64,000 nt of DNA. It comes from CAYRKQ01 sp964424985. Its GTDB lineage: Bacteria; Patescibacteriota; Saccharimonadia; Saccharimonadales; UBA7683. Made by a program: the position numbers and the translations under genes. The stretch covers positions 1-64,000 of the forward strand of contig CAYRKQ010000001.1 of assembly GCA_964424985.1 (NCBI GenBank), given 5' to 3'. Below, piece after piece: positions 25,706 through 33,779 of this stretch. The notes under the pieces are model-generated. The model was given only the letters and a program-made list of their open reading frames with translations, searched no databases and was not told the origin of the DNA. Position 1 is the stretch's first letter. Each line of letters begins with the position of its first letter.

Positions 25706-26912
25706 TATCTGCCCCTTCGTTTAATGTTCCGAGTGTTGTGTATTTAGAAATATTGAAGACCACCCCCAGGGCAGCCATGGTAAAAATCAGGCTAGTGCCG
25801 CCAAAGCTCAAAAATGGCAAGGTGACACCGGTAAGCGGCATGATGCTGAGCATCGCGCCAATGTTCACAAAAGCCTGCACGGCAATCCAGGCAAATACGC
25901 CAGCAGTAATTAACTGTAGGTAATGATTTGGGGCACGTTGGGCAATGGCGAGAATACGCAACAACAAAGTGCCATAAATACCAAAGACCACCATCATACC
26001 AATAAAACCAAACTTCTCAGCCATAATGGCAAAGATAGAGTCATTGGCTGCCTCAGGGACATAGCCATAGGCCTGCACGCTCTGACCCAAGCCCCGACCC
26101 ATAACTCCCCCGCTCCCGACGGCAATCAGCGCCTGATTAATGTGCCAGCCGCTATCGGCAGCATCAGCCTCGCTATTTAAAAAGGTGAAGACTCGTTCAC
26201 GACGATGCTGGAACGGCAAAATTGACAACCCTGCCCCCACAATCAGAACTGCTAGGATTGCCACAAACCGCTTTTTTTCAATGCCAGAAACGTACAACAT
26301 GGCAAGCATAATTGCCGCAATGGGAATCATCGTTCCTAGATCTCGTTGAATAATCACAATCTCGAGCGCCACCAAACCAATCACCAGCAAAAAGCCTCGT
26401 AGCGTTTCGCGGCTGTCAATGGTTCGATTATGAATCGCCCGAGCCAAATAGGCGGCCACGTAAAACACCAGCCCAAATTTTAATAACTCCGCTGGCTGAT
26501 AATTAATTGGCCCAATATGTACCCAGCGAGTTGCCCCGAGGTAAGTAATGCTAAAGGCGGGAATGAATAAGAGAAAAAACGACGCAATTGCCGACCCTAA
26601 GATGTATTTTTGGAGTTTGCTCCAGACGGAAAGCGGAAGGCTGCTGGCACCAATAAATACCCCGAAACCCAGCAATAAAAACTGAATTTGTCGGTACATG
26701 TAGTGGTTGCCTGAAACATCGCCATTTAATTGGGCGCTAATTGCCGGACTGATAGAATAAATCACCACTAACCCGATCGCCACCAGCAGCAGCATTGCCA
26801 CGAGCAGCCCGTAATCTGGGCGATGACGCCGTCCTAATGCGGAGTGCATACCACTGGCCGCAGGAGCCTTCAATGGTCGTCGAGAACTAGCTGTAGCACT
26901 ACGAGGGTTCAT
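25653..26912 (-). CDS. ftsW: FtsW-type peptidoglycan glycosyltransferase (SEDS)
   Basis: SEDS-family polymerase with about ten membrane segments starting LLVAMLLLVAIGLVVIYS. Family blocks include QPAELLKFGLVFYVAAYLA, IIQRDLGTMIP, SGWHINQALIAVGSGGVMGRGLGQSVQ and PLTGVTLPFLSFGGTSLI. Start 26912 is chosen because ATGA overlaps the mraY stop; a longer frame to 26981 would run into mraY. 419 residues. Works with the PBP of the same cluster. Its 3' end overlaps murG by 53 bp. Confidence 0.95.
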   Translation of the reverse strand: MNPRSATASSRRPLKAPAASGMHSALGRRHRPDYGLLVAMLLLVAIGLVVIYSISPAISAQLNGDVSGNHYMYRQIQFLLLGFGVFIGASSLPLSVWSKLQKYILGSAIASFFLLFIPAFSITYLGATRWVHIGPINYQPAELLKFGLVFYVAAYLARAIHNRTIDSRETLRGFLLVIGLVALEIVIIQRDLGTMIPIAAIMLAMLYVSGIEKKRFVAILAVLIVGAGLSILPFQHRRERVFTFLNSEADAADSGWHINQALIAVGSGGVMGRGLGQSVQAYGYVPEAANDSIFAIMAEKFGFIGMMVVFGIYGTLLLRILAIAQRAPNHYLQLITAGVFAWIAVQAFVNIGAMLSIMPLTGVTLPFLSFGGTSLIFTMAALGVVFNISKYTTLGTLNEGADNAHIHGGRRVGRPRYAA

Positions 26913-27961
26913 AGCTGTACAAAACCTCCCCAAATAGCAATTAGAATGCCTGCCACCGCCGCTACTTGGCCAATCACCCAAAACCGCATAGTCACTTTTG
27001 TCTCTGGCCAGCCCATGGCTTCAAAATGGTGATGAATGGGTGCCGAAAGAAAAATCTTTCGTTTGAAGAACTTTTTTGAGCCAAGTTGCAAAATAACAGA
27101 CACAACCTCCCCCATAAAAACCAGCCCAATCACCGGCAGCAGCAGAATGCTGTCGGTCATAATTGCCACCACCGCCAGCCCTGTTCCCAGGGCAAAACTG
27201 CCTACGTCACCCATGAAAAACCGAGCCGGATAAATATTAAACCACAAGTAACTAAGCAAGGTACCCACCACGGTAAAACAAAACCCGGCCAGTCCAAAGT
27301 TACCCTGCAAAAAGGCAATGAGACCGAATGAGCCGTAAGCGGTGATAAGCAGACCGCCTGCCAACCCATCGAGGCCATCGGTAATATTAACGGCATTGGC
27401 GGTGCCAATAATGACAAACATAATGAACAGCGCGAAGAGGCCGGTACCGAGTACAATATCACCATCAAACGGCACATGCATACTGCTGTAGCCTAACTTT
27501 CCAATAAACCAGTAAGCGAGAGCCCCAGCAATCAGTGCCATAAGGAGAAATTTAATTTTAGAACTGAGTCCAGCCGTGCCACGTCCGTTACCTCGCAAGT
27601 TTATAATGTCATCAAGCAGCCCAAGTAACCCCGCCCCTACCATGGCAGCTAGCGGCAAGTATGTTTGCGCTCGATCAAGATTAAACACCAGCGTACTAAT
27701 CGCAAGCGCCACCAAACCAATAACCCCTGCCATAGTTGGGATATTACGGAGATGTTTTTCTTTGTGCATTTTATTAAACACAGCCGCTTTTTCGCCACTG
27801 ATACTATCGACGCGAGGCTTCTTCCACCACTTAAACCGGTATGCAAGACTAGTGTAAACAGGCGTAAGCAGCAGCGAGAGCACGAGCCCACTCACGCTAA
27901 GCAGCAGCAGTGGCCTGAGATTGTCGAGAATAAGCTGGGCGGTAATGTGAGTAGTTTCCAT
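26909..27961 (-). CDS. mraY: Phospho-MurNAc-pentapeptide transferase MraY
   Basis: Makes lipid I at the membrane. Ten predicted membrane segments over 350 residues. Signature blocks: MAGVIGLVAL (normally PTMGG; here NIPTMAGV), LLDDIINL, NAVNITDGLDGLAGG, FMGDVGSFALGTGLAVVAIM and SAPIHHHFEAMGW. The last is the family HHHFE motif. Sits 8 bp after the PBP stop and shares ATGA with ftsW. Confidence 0.96.
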   Translation of the reverse strand: METTHITAQLILDNLRPLLLLSVSGLVLSLLLTPVYTSLAYRFKWWKKPRVDSISGEKAAVFNKMHKEKHLRNIPTMAGVIGLVALAISTLVFNLDRAQTYLPLAAMVGAGLLGLLDDIINLRGNGRGTAGLSSKIKFLLMALIAGALAYWFIGKLGYSSMHVPFDGDIVLGTGLFALFIMFVIIGTANAVNITDGLDGLAGGLLITAYGSFGLIAFLQGNFGLAGFCFTVVGTLLSYLWFNIYPARFFMGDVGSFALGTGLAVVAIMTDSILLLPVIGLVFMGEVVSVILQLGSKKFFKRKIFLSAPIHHHFEAMGWPETKVTMRFWVIGQVAAVAGILIAIWGGFVQL

Positions 27962-27969
27962 AGACTCCT

Positions 27970-29864
27970 TTACATGGGGGGGATATTATAATAATCAATT
28001 AACCAGTTACTGAGGTCGGCAAAAATTGGTGCTGCCGCTTCCGTACCGGCAAATTCAGCTGAAGAAAGTTTGGCATCATCCACGCGTACCATTATGACAT
28101 ACCGAGGCGTTTTATCACCCCCGTACCCAAGATAGCTGCCGATTGCTTTATCGTTACGGTACTTGCCAGTAGCCGGGTCAATCGTTTGCGAGGTGCCTGT
28201 TTTGCCGCCGACACGGTAGCCTTTTTTAATTTTTAAAGCAACTGCCGGCGTTTCGTTGAGAGCCACTCGGGTCATCTCCCGCAGTTGTGATGAAGCTGCG
28301 CTACTCACCATTCCTTTTCTAAGTGGCTTTGGCGCATCGTTGGTAAGCGTTTCATCGGTGTGCTTTACTCCTTCCACAAGGTGTGGTTGGTAGTAGTCGC
28401 CACCATTGATAATTGCTGAAAAGGCTGAGGCAACTTGCATCATCGTCACGTTCATACCTTGCCCGAAGCTCATATTGGCATAGCGAACATTATTACCCTG
28501 CACCGTTTTTGGCCCAAACAATGAACCTACGGTCTCGCCAGCTTGCTCTACACCCGTCAACGCGCCAAAGCCATATTTTTCAGTAAAGTAATGGTACAGT
28601 TGCTCTCTTGCCTTAAGATTAATACTTCCGCCACCAAGCTGCTGCAACACGTGCACCACCCCAGTATTGAGCGAGTATTTAAGCACATCAGTCATAGTTC
28701 GGGTGCCATTTACATCTTGGAGTACGTTTTTAATAAGCGCGTCGTCTACCTGTACTGAACCAGTATTGGCAAAGGTACTATTGTTGCTTACTACCCCGGC
28801 ATCCACACCAGCAGCCATGGTTAAGGTTTTTATGACTGATCCTGCCTCATACGGGTCGCTCACCACACGGTTTCGAAAACGTTCGTACGCATTACTGCCG
28901 ACATCAAAGTACGCCGCCGGATTGAACGTTGGGCCATTGGCCATCGCTCGCACTGAACCGGTACCCGGGTCAATTACCACTACACTCCCCTTTGTCGCAC
29001 CGACGCGCTTCATGTGAGCCTGCAACACCTCTTCGGCCTTGGCTTGTACATTACGATCAATGGTTAAAATAAGATCTTCGCCATTTTTTGGCGGGGTGGC
29101 AACATTGCTGGCATCACAACAATCGGCGAATTTCTTGCTGGCTGGCTTGAAAGTGCGGGCACCTGCAGGTTATTCCTGGATGCCTTGTGTNNNNNNNNNN
29201 CTGCCGTCAGCGGCACACCACGCACATCTGTTATCGCTTTTAGCAAACCTGCCTTACCAGCCAACCGTTCGTTCAACGCCTCTTCAATTCCGTACTGTCC
29301 CTTCCCTTCATCATTGACAAACCCTAGCGCCTGGGCACCCAGTGAGCCTTCGGGATATTCTCTCTGCGGTACAGCTATTACGTTTACTCCTGCCAACTTT
29401 TCTTTGTCTTTGAGCAGCAAATCAACCTGTTCTTTGGAAAGTCGCTTTTCAATCACCCGGTAGCTCGTCTCTTTCGCTTCTAGGGCTTGTTTCACCTTTG
29501 TTTTATCAAGCGACAGCACGGCACTGACGTAGCTGGCTGTTTCTTCGCTGTCTCGTACAAGGTGCGGGTCGGTGTAGAGCGTGTAGACTTTGGTGTTAAG
29601 TACTGCTGGCACATAGTTGCGCCCATCACGAAAGTAAAGCGTGCCGCGGCTGGCGGGGATGTCATATTTTTTTTGATGTTCAGCAATCGCCAATGTTTCA
29701 TAATGCGTATGACGAATAATCTGCAAATAAAAAAGCCTCGCTACTAGTACGATCCCAATAACATACAGCAACAGACGTAAACGCGAGGTTCGTGAAACTG
29801 AATTAGCCACCTTTTTCTGGGGGCTGGGGGCTGTATTTTTTTTATGGCTACTACGTGGGCTCAT
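27970..29864 (-). CDS. ftsI: Division penicillin-binding protein (FtsI/PBP2-type), interrupted by an assembly gap
   Basis: Class B transpeptidase acting with FtsW. N-terminus with a basic tail, a membrane segment (LRLLLYVIGIVLVARLFYLQII) and PBP dimer domain; transpeptidase domain with SxxK in AGSVIKTLTMAAG, SxN in YSLNTG and KTG in GGKTGTSQ. Ten N lie at about 29191-29200. The part after the gap is in another frame: the sequence VATPPKNGEDLILTIDRNVQ...EEVL is in frame with the C-terminal half, but a TAA at 29170-29172 closes that frame 18 bp from the Ns. So either about 60 bp at the contig edge are wrong or a frameshift is present. A second ORF start at 29028 is not a real start. Confidence 0.88.
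29191..29200. other. Assembly gap (10 N) in ftsI
   Basis: Placeholder Ns in the region linking the PBP dimer domain to the transpeptidase domain. The flanks share no obvious overlap, unlike the gap at 13099, so real sequence may be missing here. Confidence 0.85.
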
Positions 29865-29947
29865 AATTACTTTTTCTAAGATTCACTACTGTCATTGGTT
29901 GCACTCACCACCAAGCACCACCGAATGATTATAGCAACTCCTAGTGG

Positions 29948-30301
29948 TTAGCGAATACTCTCGGTGGCAACTGGAGAGCCAAGGTTTTGCATGGCAGCGC
30001 TCTTTTTGACACTGTCGAGTGAACCAAGTCGGGCAGCCTCTACTTCAAGACGAGATTTTTCATCAAGCAGGGCTTCTTTCTTCGTCTCCAGGCCGTTAAT
30101 TGGGTAGGTATAAGCATTGGTTTTATTAATTTGGGCAAGATACATCAGCCCCATGACGCTCAGCAGCAACACCACAATAACGGTATGTGCCACCGGGCCG
30201 AACTGTTTACCGTCAAGGCTGTGCTTAATAATATTTTGATTACGTTTAAACTGTGTTTCGCTCATAGAGCGTGACAACATGAAAGTGGTGGATGAAGCCA
30301 T
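29948..30301 (-). CDS. ftsL: FtsL-like division protein
   Basis: 117 residues with the FtsL layout: short cytoplasmic tail, one membrane segment (about 39-57, VAHTVIVVLLLSVMGLMYL) and an external coiled coil (INGLETKKEALLDEKSRLEVEAARL). Lies between rsmH and the division PBP, the classical FtsL site. ATG 30301 has AAGGAA upstream. Sequence of FtsL is poorly conserved, so the call rests on topology and position. Confidence 0.8.
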   Translation of the reverse strand: MASSTTFMLSRSMSETQFKRNQNIIKHSLDGKQFGPVAHTVIVVLLLSVMGLMYLAQINKTNAYTYPINGLETKKEALLDEKSRLEVEAARLGSLDSVKKSAAMQNLGSPVATESIR

Positions 30302-30356
30302 GCGTGTTCCTTTTTATTTTTATTTTAGTTTTTATAGTTGTTTTGTTTCATTTGGT

Positions 30357-30382
30357 GGGCGTCCGTTTTAAGGCGGACGCCC
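30357..30382 (-). promoter_or_regulatory. Hairpin between the rsmH-linked micro-ORF and ftsL
   Basis: Perfect 9-bp stem GGGCGTCCG/CGGACGCCC with an 8-nt loop. No T-run follows on the minus strand, so it is unlikely to be a plain terminator. It lies 12 nt after the stop of the 19-residue ORF and about 55 nt before ftsL. Confidence 0.5.
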
Positions 30383-30394
30383 CGCTCACTAGTA

Positions 30395-30454
30395 TCAGCC
30401 CACGCGGACTTTTACTTTGTAAGCTCGGGAGTTAGTTCGTACCTGAATTGGCAT
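30395..30454 (-). CDS. Putative 19-residue micro-ORF after rsmH
   Basis: ATG at 30454 begins 3 nt after the rsmH stop codon. It is preceded by AAAGGAG, a full Shine-Dalgarno that overlaps the end of rsmH. The peptide MPIQVRTNSRAYKVKVRVG is strongly basic. A stable hairpin follows. It may be a leader peptide coupling rsmH and ftsL translation. Too short for coding statistics; the good ribosome site is the main support. Confidence 0.45.
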   Translation of the reverse strand: MPIQVRTNSRAYKVKVRVG

Positions 30455-30457
30455 GAG

Positions 30458-31390
30458 CTATGCTCCTTTCTTTGCCTGCCTCTTTTTGGCAGGTAAATTG
30501 TTTATTTTTATAGCGGAGCGTAGTTTAGCACTACGTGAACGCCGGTTTAAAACATCTTCAGTTGCCCCAGAAATTGGTTTTTTGGTAATGAGCTTTAGCT
30601 GGGCTTCGTAGCCACCTTCAGCTTCAGATTTTAGAAATTGTTTTACCATTCTATCTTCTAAGCTGTGGAAGCTGATCACCGCCAACCTACCCCCCGGTTT
30701 TAATAGTTCCAGGGTGAGAGGAAGCGTTTGCCCAAGCTGTATAAGCTCGTCGTTAACCGCTATTCTGAGCGCTTGAAAGGTGCGAGTCGCTGGGTGAATC
30801 TTCCCCCGGCGGCCAATAGTTTTCTCAACAAGCTCAGCCAGCTGCTCGGTCGTTTCAAACGGTCTGTTTGAAACTAAAGCTTTGGCAATCATGCGTGCTC
30901 GGGGCTCCTCGCCGTACTCTTTTAAAAGTGCAGTGAGTTCTTCCTCGCTACTGGTGTCAATCAGTTCTTTGGCAGTGATGCCAGATGATTGATCCATGCG
31001 CATATCGAGCGGGCCGTTTTTTTGAAACGAAAATCCGCGCTCGGGCTTGTCAAGGTGTGGTGACGACACACCAATATCCATCAAAATCAAATCAAAGCGC
31101 ATACCTTCGTTTAACAGCTGCTGGGCAGCGCTTAAGTAATCGCTATGAATTACTTGAGCACCCGCAGTCTGAAAAGATGCAAGAGCTGTAATCGCCTGCT
31201 CGTCCCTGTCTACTAGAGTCAGGAGCGAATCGGCGCCCACATGTTCTAAGACTGCGCTGGCGTGCCCGCCGTATCCTGCCGTTAAGTCGAGATAGCTCTC
31301 GCCTTCTTTCGGCTGAAGTACATCAAGCACTGCCTGCAAAAGTACAGGTACATGGGAGTTGTTGTGGTGGATTGTGTGTATTTTCGACAT
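30458..31390 (-). CDS. rsmH: 16S rRNA (cytosine-1402-N4) methyltransferase RsmH
   Basis: Methylates C1402 in the ribosomal P site. Blocks HVPVLLQAVLDVLQP, YLDLTAGYGGHASAVL (SAM motif I), LILMDIGVSSPHLDKPERGFSF and ATRTFQALRIAVNDEL are the family signatures, with VISFHSLEDRMVKQF near the end. ATG 31390 is preferred to the GTG one codon upstream. Basic Lys-rich C-terminus. It heads the ftsL-PBP-mraY stretch of the dcw cluster. Confidence 0.96.
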   Translation of the reverse strand: MSKIHTIHHNNSHVPVLLQAVLDVLQPKEGESYLDLTAGYGGHASAVLEHVGADSLLTLVDRDEQAITALASFQTAGAQVIHSDYLSAAQQLLNEGMRFDLILMDIGVSSPHLDKPERGFSFQKNGPLDMRMDQSSGITAKELIDTSSEEELTALLKEYGEEPRARMIAKALVSNRPFETTEQLAELVEKTIGRRGKIHPATRTFQALRIAVNDELIQLGQTLPLTLELLKPGGRLAVISFHSLEDRMVKQFLKSEAEGGYEAQLKLITKKPISGATEDVLNRRSRSAKLRSAIKINNLPAKKRQAKKGA

Positions 31391-31436
31391 CACCTCAGGT
31401 ATCGCTAGTATATAACGAAACTAGAGGTGATGTCGA
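31385..31436 (-). promoter_or_regulatory. rsmH promoter within a 12-bp inverted repeat
   Basis: Arms CGACATCACCTC (31385-31396) and GAGGTGATGTCG (31424-31435) are perfect complements around a 27-bp centre. A -10 box TATACT (31412-31407) lies in the centre and a -35-like TCGACA (31436-31431) lies in the outer arm at 18-bp spacing. The start ATG 31390 is inside the inner arm. The outer arm is upstream of the predicted start, so the repeat would act as DNA, for example as an operator. Confidence 0.5.
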
Positions 31437-31880
31437 TCGAGGTCACCAATCTCGTAATCAGCTTTTTGTGTTTGTCCGCCAGCTGGCGGATTAAAAATTT
31501 TTGTTTTTGTATACTCACTAAATTCTTGAGACAAGTTCAGTGAGTGGCTCATGAATAATGTAGAGGTAAATTAAGAATTTACTATAACGTTCATGAGCAA
31601 GAGAGACTTATGTGAGGTGGAGTTTTTTTGGGAGGTTTTAATAGAAAGAACTAAAGTAACTTAGGGCTTACTTTCACTTCCCTGCTGATTACGAGGTTGC
31701 TGACCTCGAAAATTGGGGACTCGGGATCAGTTACTGGGTACTAGGATAGTAAGTCAGTAAAACGTGATCTTTTGTCATCATTCTTCGAGTGAATAGTTCA
31801 TAGATTGCCAGCCCTGGTATTGCCCCAGCAACTAGTGCCCAATCCCTATTCCCTATATTTCGCTAAATTGTTAAAGTGCT
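31437..31880. other. Intergenic region between rsmH and mraZ
   Basis: About 440 bp without a gene. It holds the palindrome CCGCCAGCTGGCGG (31480-31493), a hairpin CGAGGT/ACCTCG near 31690-31706, and word-repeat tracts (GGGATCAGTTACTGGGTACTA near 31723; CCCAATCCCTATTCCCTATA near 31839). Confidence 0.5.
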
Positions 31881-32255
31881 CTACAGCCCAGCATGATCCG
31901 GCTTGTACAGTCGCCAATAAGCGCCCGCTCGCACCGCTACTACCTCACGCTCTAAACGAGCGTAATCTAGTAGATGCTGATCCAGTGTGAATCTACCCTG
32001 CTTAAGATCGAGTTCTGATTCGATCTTGCCCATCCGAAGCCGCACATTCTTGTCGGCCGTAGCCTCATCAAGAATATCGCCTCGCAGGGCGGGCTCCACG
32101 CTTTGATCCCAGACATCTTTGCTGTAAAGATGCAGGTACTGACCAAAGCCTTGTGTCACCACTACTCCACTAGCAAACTCAGCGCGAAGTTCCGCCGGTA
32201 TGGTTAACCGCCGCTTGTCATCGAGCTTTCGCTGGAAGTAGTCTACACTGGCCAT
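31881..32255 (-). CDS. mraZ: Transcriptional regulator MraZ
   Basis: 124 residues with two AbrB-like halves, each carrying the MraZ DxKxR-type motif: DDKRRLTIPAELR and LKQGRFTLDQHLL. MraZ forms rings that bind direct repeats upstream of the dcw cluster and usually represses it. ATG 32255 has AAGGAG upstream. The operator repeats at 32367-32414 sit over its promoter, which fits autorepression. It is the first gene of the cluster, as in most bacteria. Confidence 0.95.
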   Translation of the reverse strand: MASVDYFQRKLDDKRRLTIPAELRAEFASGVVVTQGFGQYLHLYSKDVWDQSVEPALRGDILDEATADKNVRLRMGKIESELDLKQGRFTLDQHLLDYARLEREVVAVRAGAYWRLYKPDHAGL

Positions 32256-32366
32256 AGATGTGGATTCTCCTTTTTCTACATCCTGAATTTTTGGTGTTCA
32301 GGATCTAGCGACTTGAGAGATCCTTTTGTTAATGTTTATTTGTGGGTGAGTAGTTCTCTTTTGATC

Positions 32367-32420
32367 TACCCACATTTACCCACTGCAAGCAGTATAGTAC
32401 CCACAACTACCCACATGCAA
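32367..32420 (-). promoter_or_regulatory. mraZ promoter with four MraZ-type boxes
   Basis: On the minus strand GTGGGTA occurs four times in two pairs with 10-bp period (TACCCAC on the plus strand at 32408 and 32398, 32377 and 32367). A promoter TTGCAT (32420-32415), 18-bp spacer, TATACT (32396-32391) lies among them, so bound MraZ would block RNA polymerase. This box type and spacing match known MraZ operators (TGGG repeats). Confidence 0.75.
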
Positions 32421-32442
32421 GTACTTTTTTACTAAAACATCC

Positions 32443-32468
32443 AAAAAGTGAGCCAAACCAAGGCTCAC
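32443..32468 (-). terminator. Terminator after pyrD, before mraZ
   Basis: Stem GTGAGCC/GGCTCAC with a 7-nt loop followed by TTTTT on the minus strand. It separates the upstream pyrD transcript from the mraZ promoter. Confidence 0.8.
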
Positions 32469-32583
32469 TCCCCCACTTTTCCACAATTTGGTGGATAAAC
32501 TTACATTGCAAGTTCACTCAAAACCCTGTCAACATCTTGCTGCCAGCCATTTTGAGATTCATAAGATCATTACAGAAGTCTGT

Positions 32584-33426
32584 CTATATTGCCAGGTGGC
32601 CGTTTCTGACAATAAAGGTGGCGGCCTGAACAGCCGAAGCACCCGCGTTGAGATAGAGTTCAGTGTCTTCTTTAGATTCAATTCCACCCACCCCTATAAT
32701 GGCTATCCGGCGTGGTAGCAGTTCACGGAACTGTCGTACTTGGCCGAGCGATATTGGCAACAACGCCTTTCCATTCATGCCTGCGTAGCTTGTAGCCACG
32801 ACGTCTTTGCCGCCATCTGAAATATAGCCATTTGGGAAGGAATTGCTCGTTACCACTGCCGCAATCTTCTGCTTTGCAAGCATTAACGCCACTTCTTTAA
32901 GCTGTAAAGGATTACTGTAGGGCGATAATTTCACCATTATAGGCACCTTCGTAACCTTACTTACTTTTTCGATAATTTCTCTCATGAGATTAGTGTCAAA
33001 GCTGATGATACCACCTTCTTCGCGAATATTCGGGCAGCCGAAATTAAGCTCTAGAAGATCCACACCACAATCACGTGTACCACCTGCCAGCTCAACATAC
33101 TCTTCAATACTAAAACCGGCGATACTAACCACGAAAACTTTTTGCGCGTCGTGAATTAATCGAGCCATTTTAGGTAGCGCATTTTTATAATAAGTAAGCC
33201 CTCCATTTGGCATGCCAAATGAATTAAGCGCCCAGTCTCCTCTGTCATGCCAGCGTGGCTCAGGATTACCTTCTCGCGACTTAAGCGTGATTGACCCAAT
33301 CAAAACTGCGCCAATTTTTGTTTTGCACAACAGTTCAACATCGTCAAATGTCTTGGCAATGCTACACGCCGCGTTCATTACCGAAGATGCAAAAGTGATG
33401 CCACCAATTTTAGGATGATGAATCAT
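32584..33426 (-). CDS. pyrD: Dihydroorotate dehydrogenase, class 1-like
   Basis: FMN enzyme of pyrimidine synthesis or a related dihydropyrimidine dehydrogenase. Blocks GSITLKSREGNPEPR, NSFGMPNGG, LLELNFGCPN (catalytic cysteine of class 1), MVKLSPYSNP, VVTSNSFP and IIGVGGIESKEDTELYLNAGASAVQAAT (FMN phosphate site). Start 33426 overlaps the upstream gene by 17 bp; an ATG-less longer frame exists. 280 residues. No other pyrimidine genes but pyrG lie in the window, so it may work in salvage (inference). Confidence 0.87.
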   Translation of the reverse strand: MIHHPKIGGITFASSVMNAACSIAKTFDDVELLCKTKIGAVLIGSITLKSREGNPEPRWHDRGDWALNSFGMPNGGLTYYKNALPKMARLIHDAQKVFVVSIAGFSIEEYVELAGGTRDCGVDLLELNFGCPNIREEGGIISFDTNLMREIIEKVSKVTKVPIMVKLSPYSNPLQLKEVALMLAKQKIAAVVTSNSFPNGYISDGGKDVVATSYAGMNGKALLPISLGQVRQFRELLPRRIAIIGVGGIESKEDTELYLNAGASAVQAATFIVRNGHLAI

Positions 33427-33778
33427 TCCGCAGCCCCTCAAATGCCACCGCGCCCTCTTCGACCCACCATTCAAGCAGCCTAGCTCGTACCGGATCCGCT
33501 CTGCCAAAAATCTCTTTGTCGTAGTGAATGGTTATGCCAAGGGTTTCGTGAGCTAACATATTTACCATGCTTACACGCCACCAACAAAACTCACTTTCAA
33601 TATCTTTGATGAGGCACCGTGATACAAAATCGGCATTTTGCACCGCAATCGATTCAAGCAAATGCCAAGATAGGCAGACAGCGCTGGGGTGGGCTGAGTG
33701 AAATGAAGTCTGATCATCTATTTCAACAGCAAGAGTTTTATACGCTGATTCAATTGGCAAGACTGCTTCTTCTGCCAT
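33410..33778 (-). CDS. Unknown protein upstream of pyrD
   Basis: 122 residues, no family recognised. It is soluble with an aromatic- and Cys-containing core (HLLESIAVQNADFVSRCLIKDIESEFCWWRVSMVNMLAHETLG). The gene starts 1 bp after the GH1 gene stop and overlaps pyrD by 17 bp, so the three are one transcription unit and probably translationally coupled. Confidence 0.6.
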   Translation of the reverse strand: MAEEAVLPIESAYKTLAVEIDDQTSFHSAHPSAVCLSWHLLESIAVQNADFVSRCLIKDIESEFCWWRVSMVNMLAHETLGITIHYDKEIFGRADPVRARLLEWWVEEGAVAFEGLRNDSSS

Positions 33779-33779
33779 C

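Noticed and set aside
29028..29028. Separate PBP gene starting at 29028
   Set aside because: The frame extends upstream with clear PBP sequence (LTIDRNVQ); it is the same gene cut by the assembly fault.
31385..31436. Invertible promoter (phase switch)
   Set aside because: Inverted repeat around a promoter fits in form, but no recombinase is near and the arms include the start codon. The operator reading is simpler.
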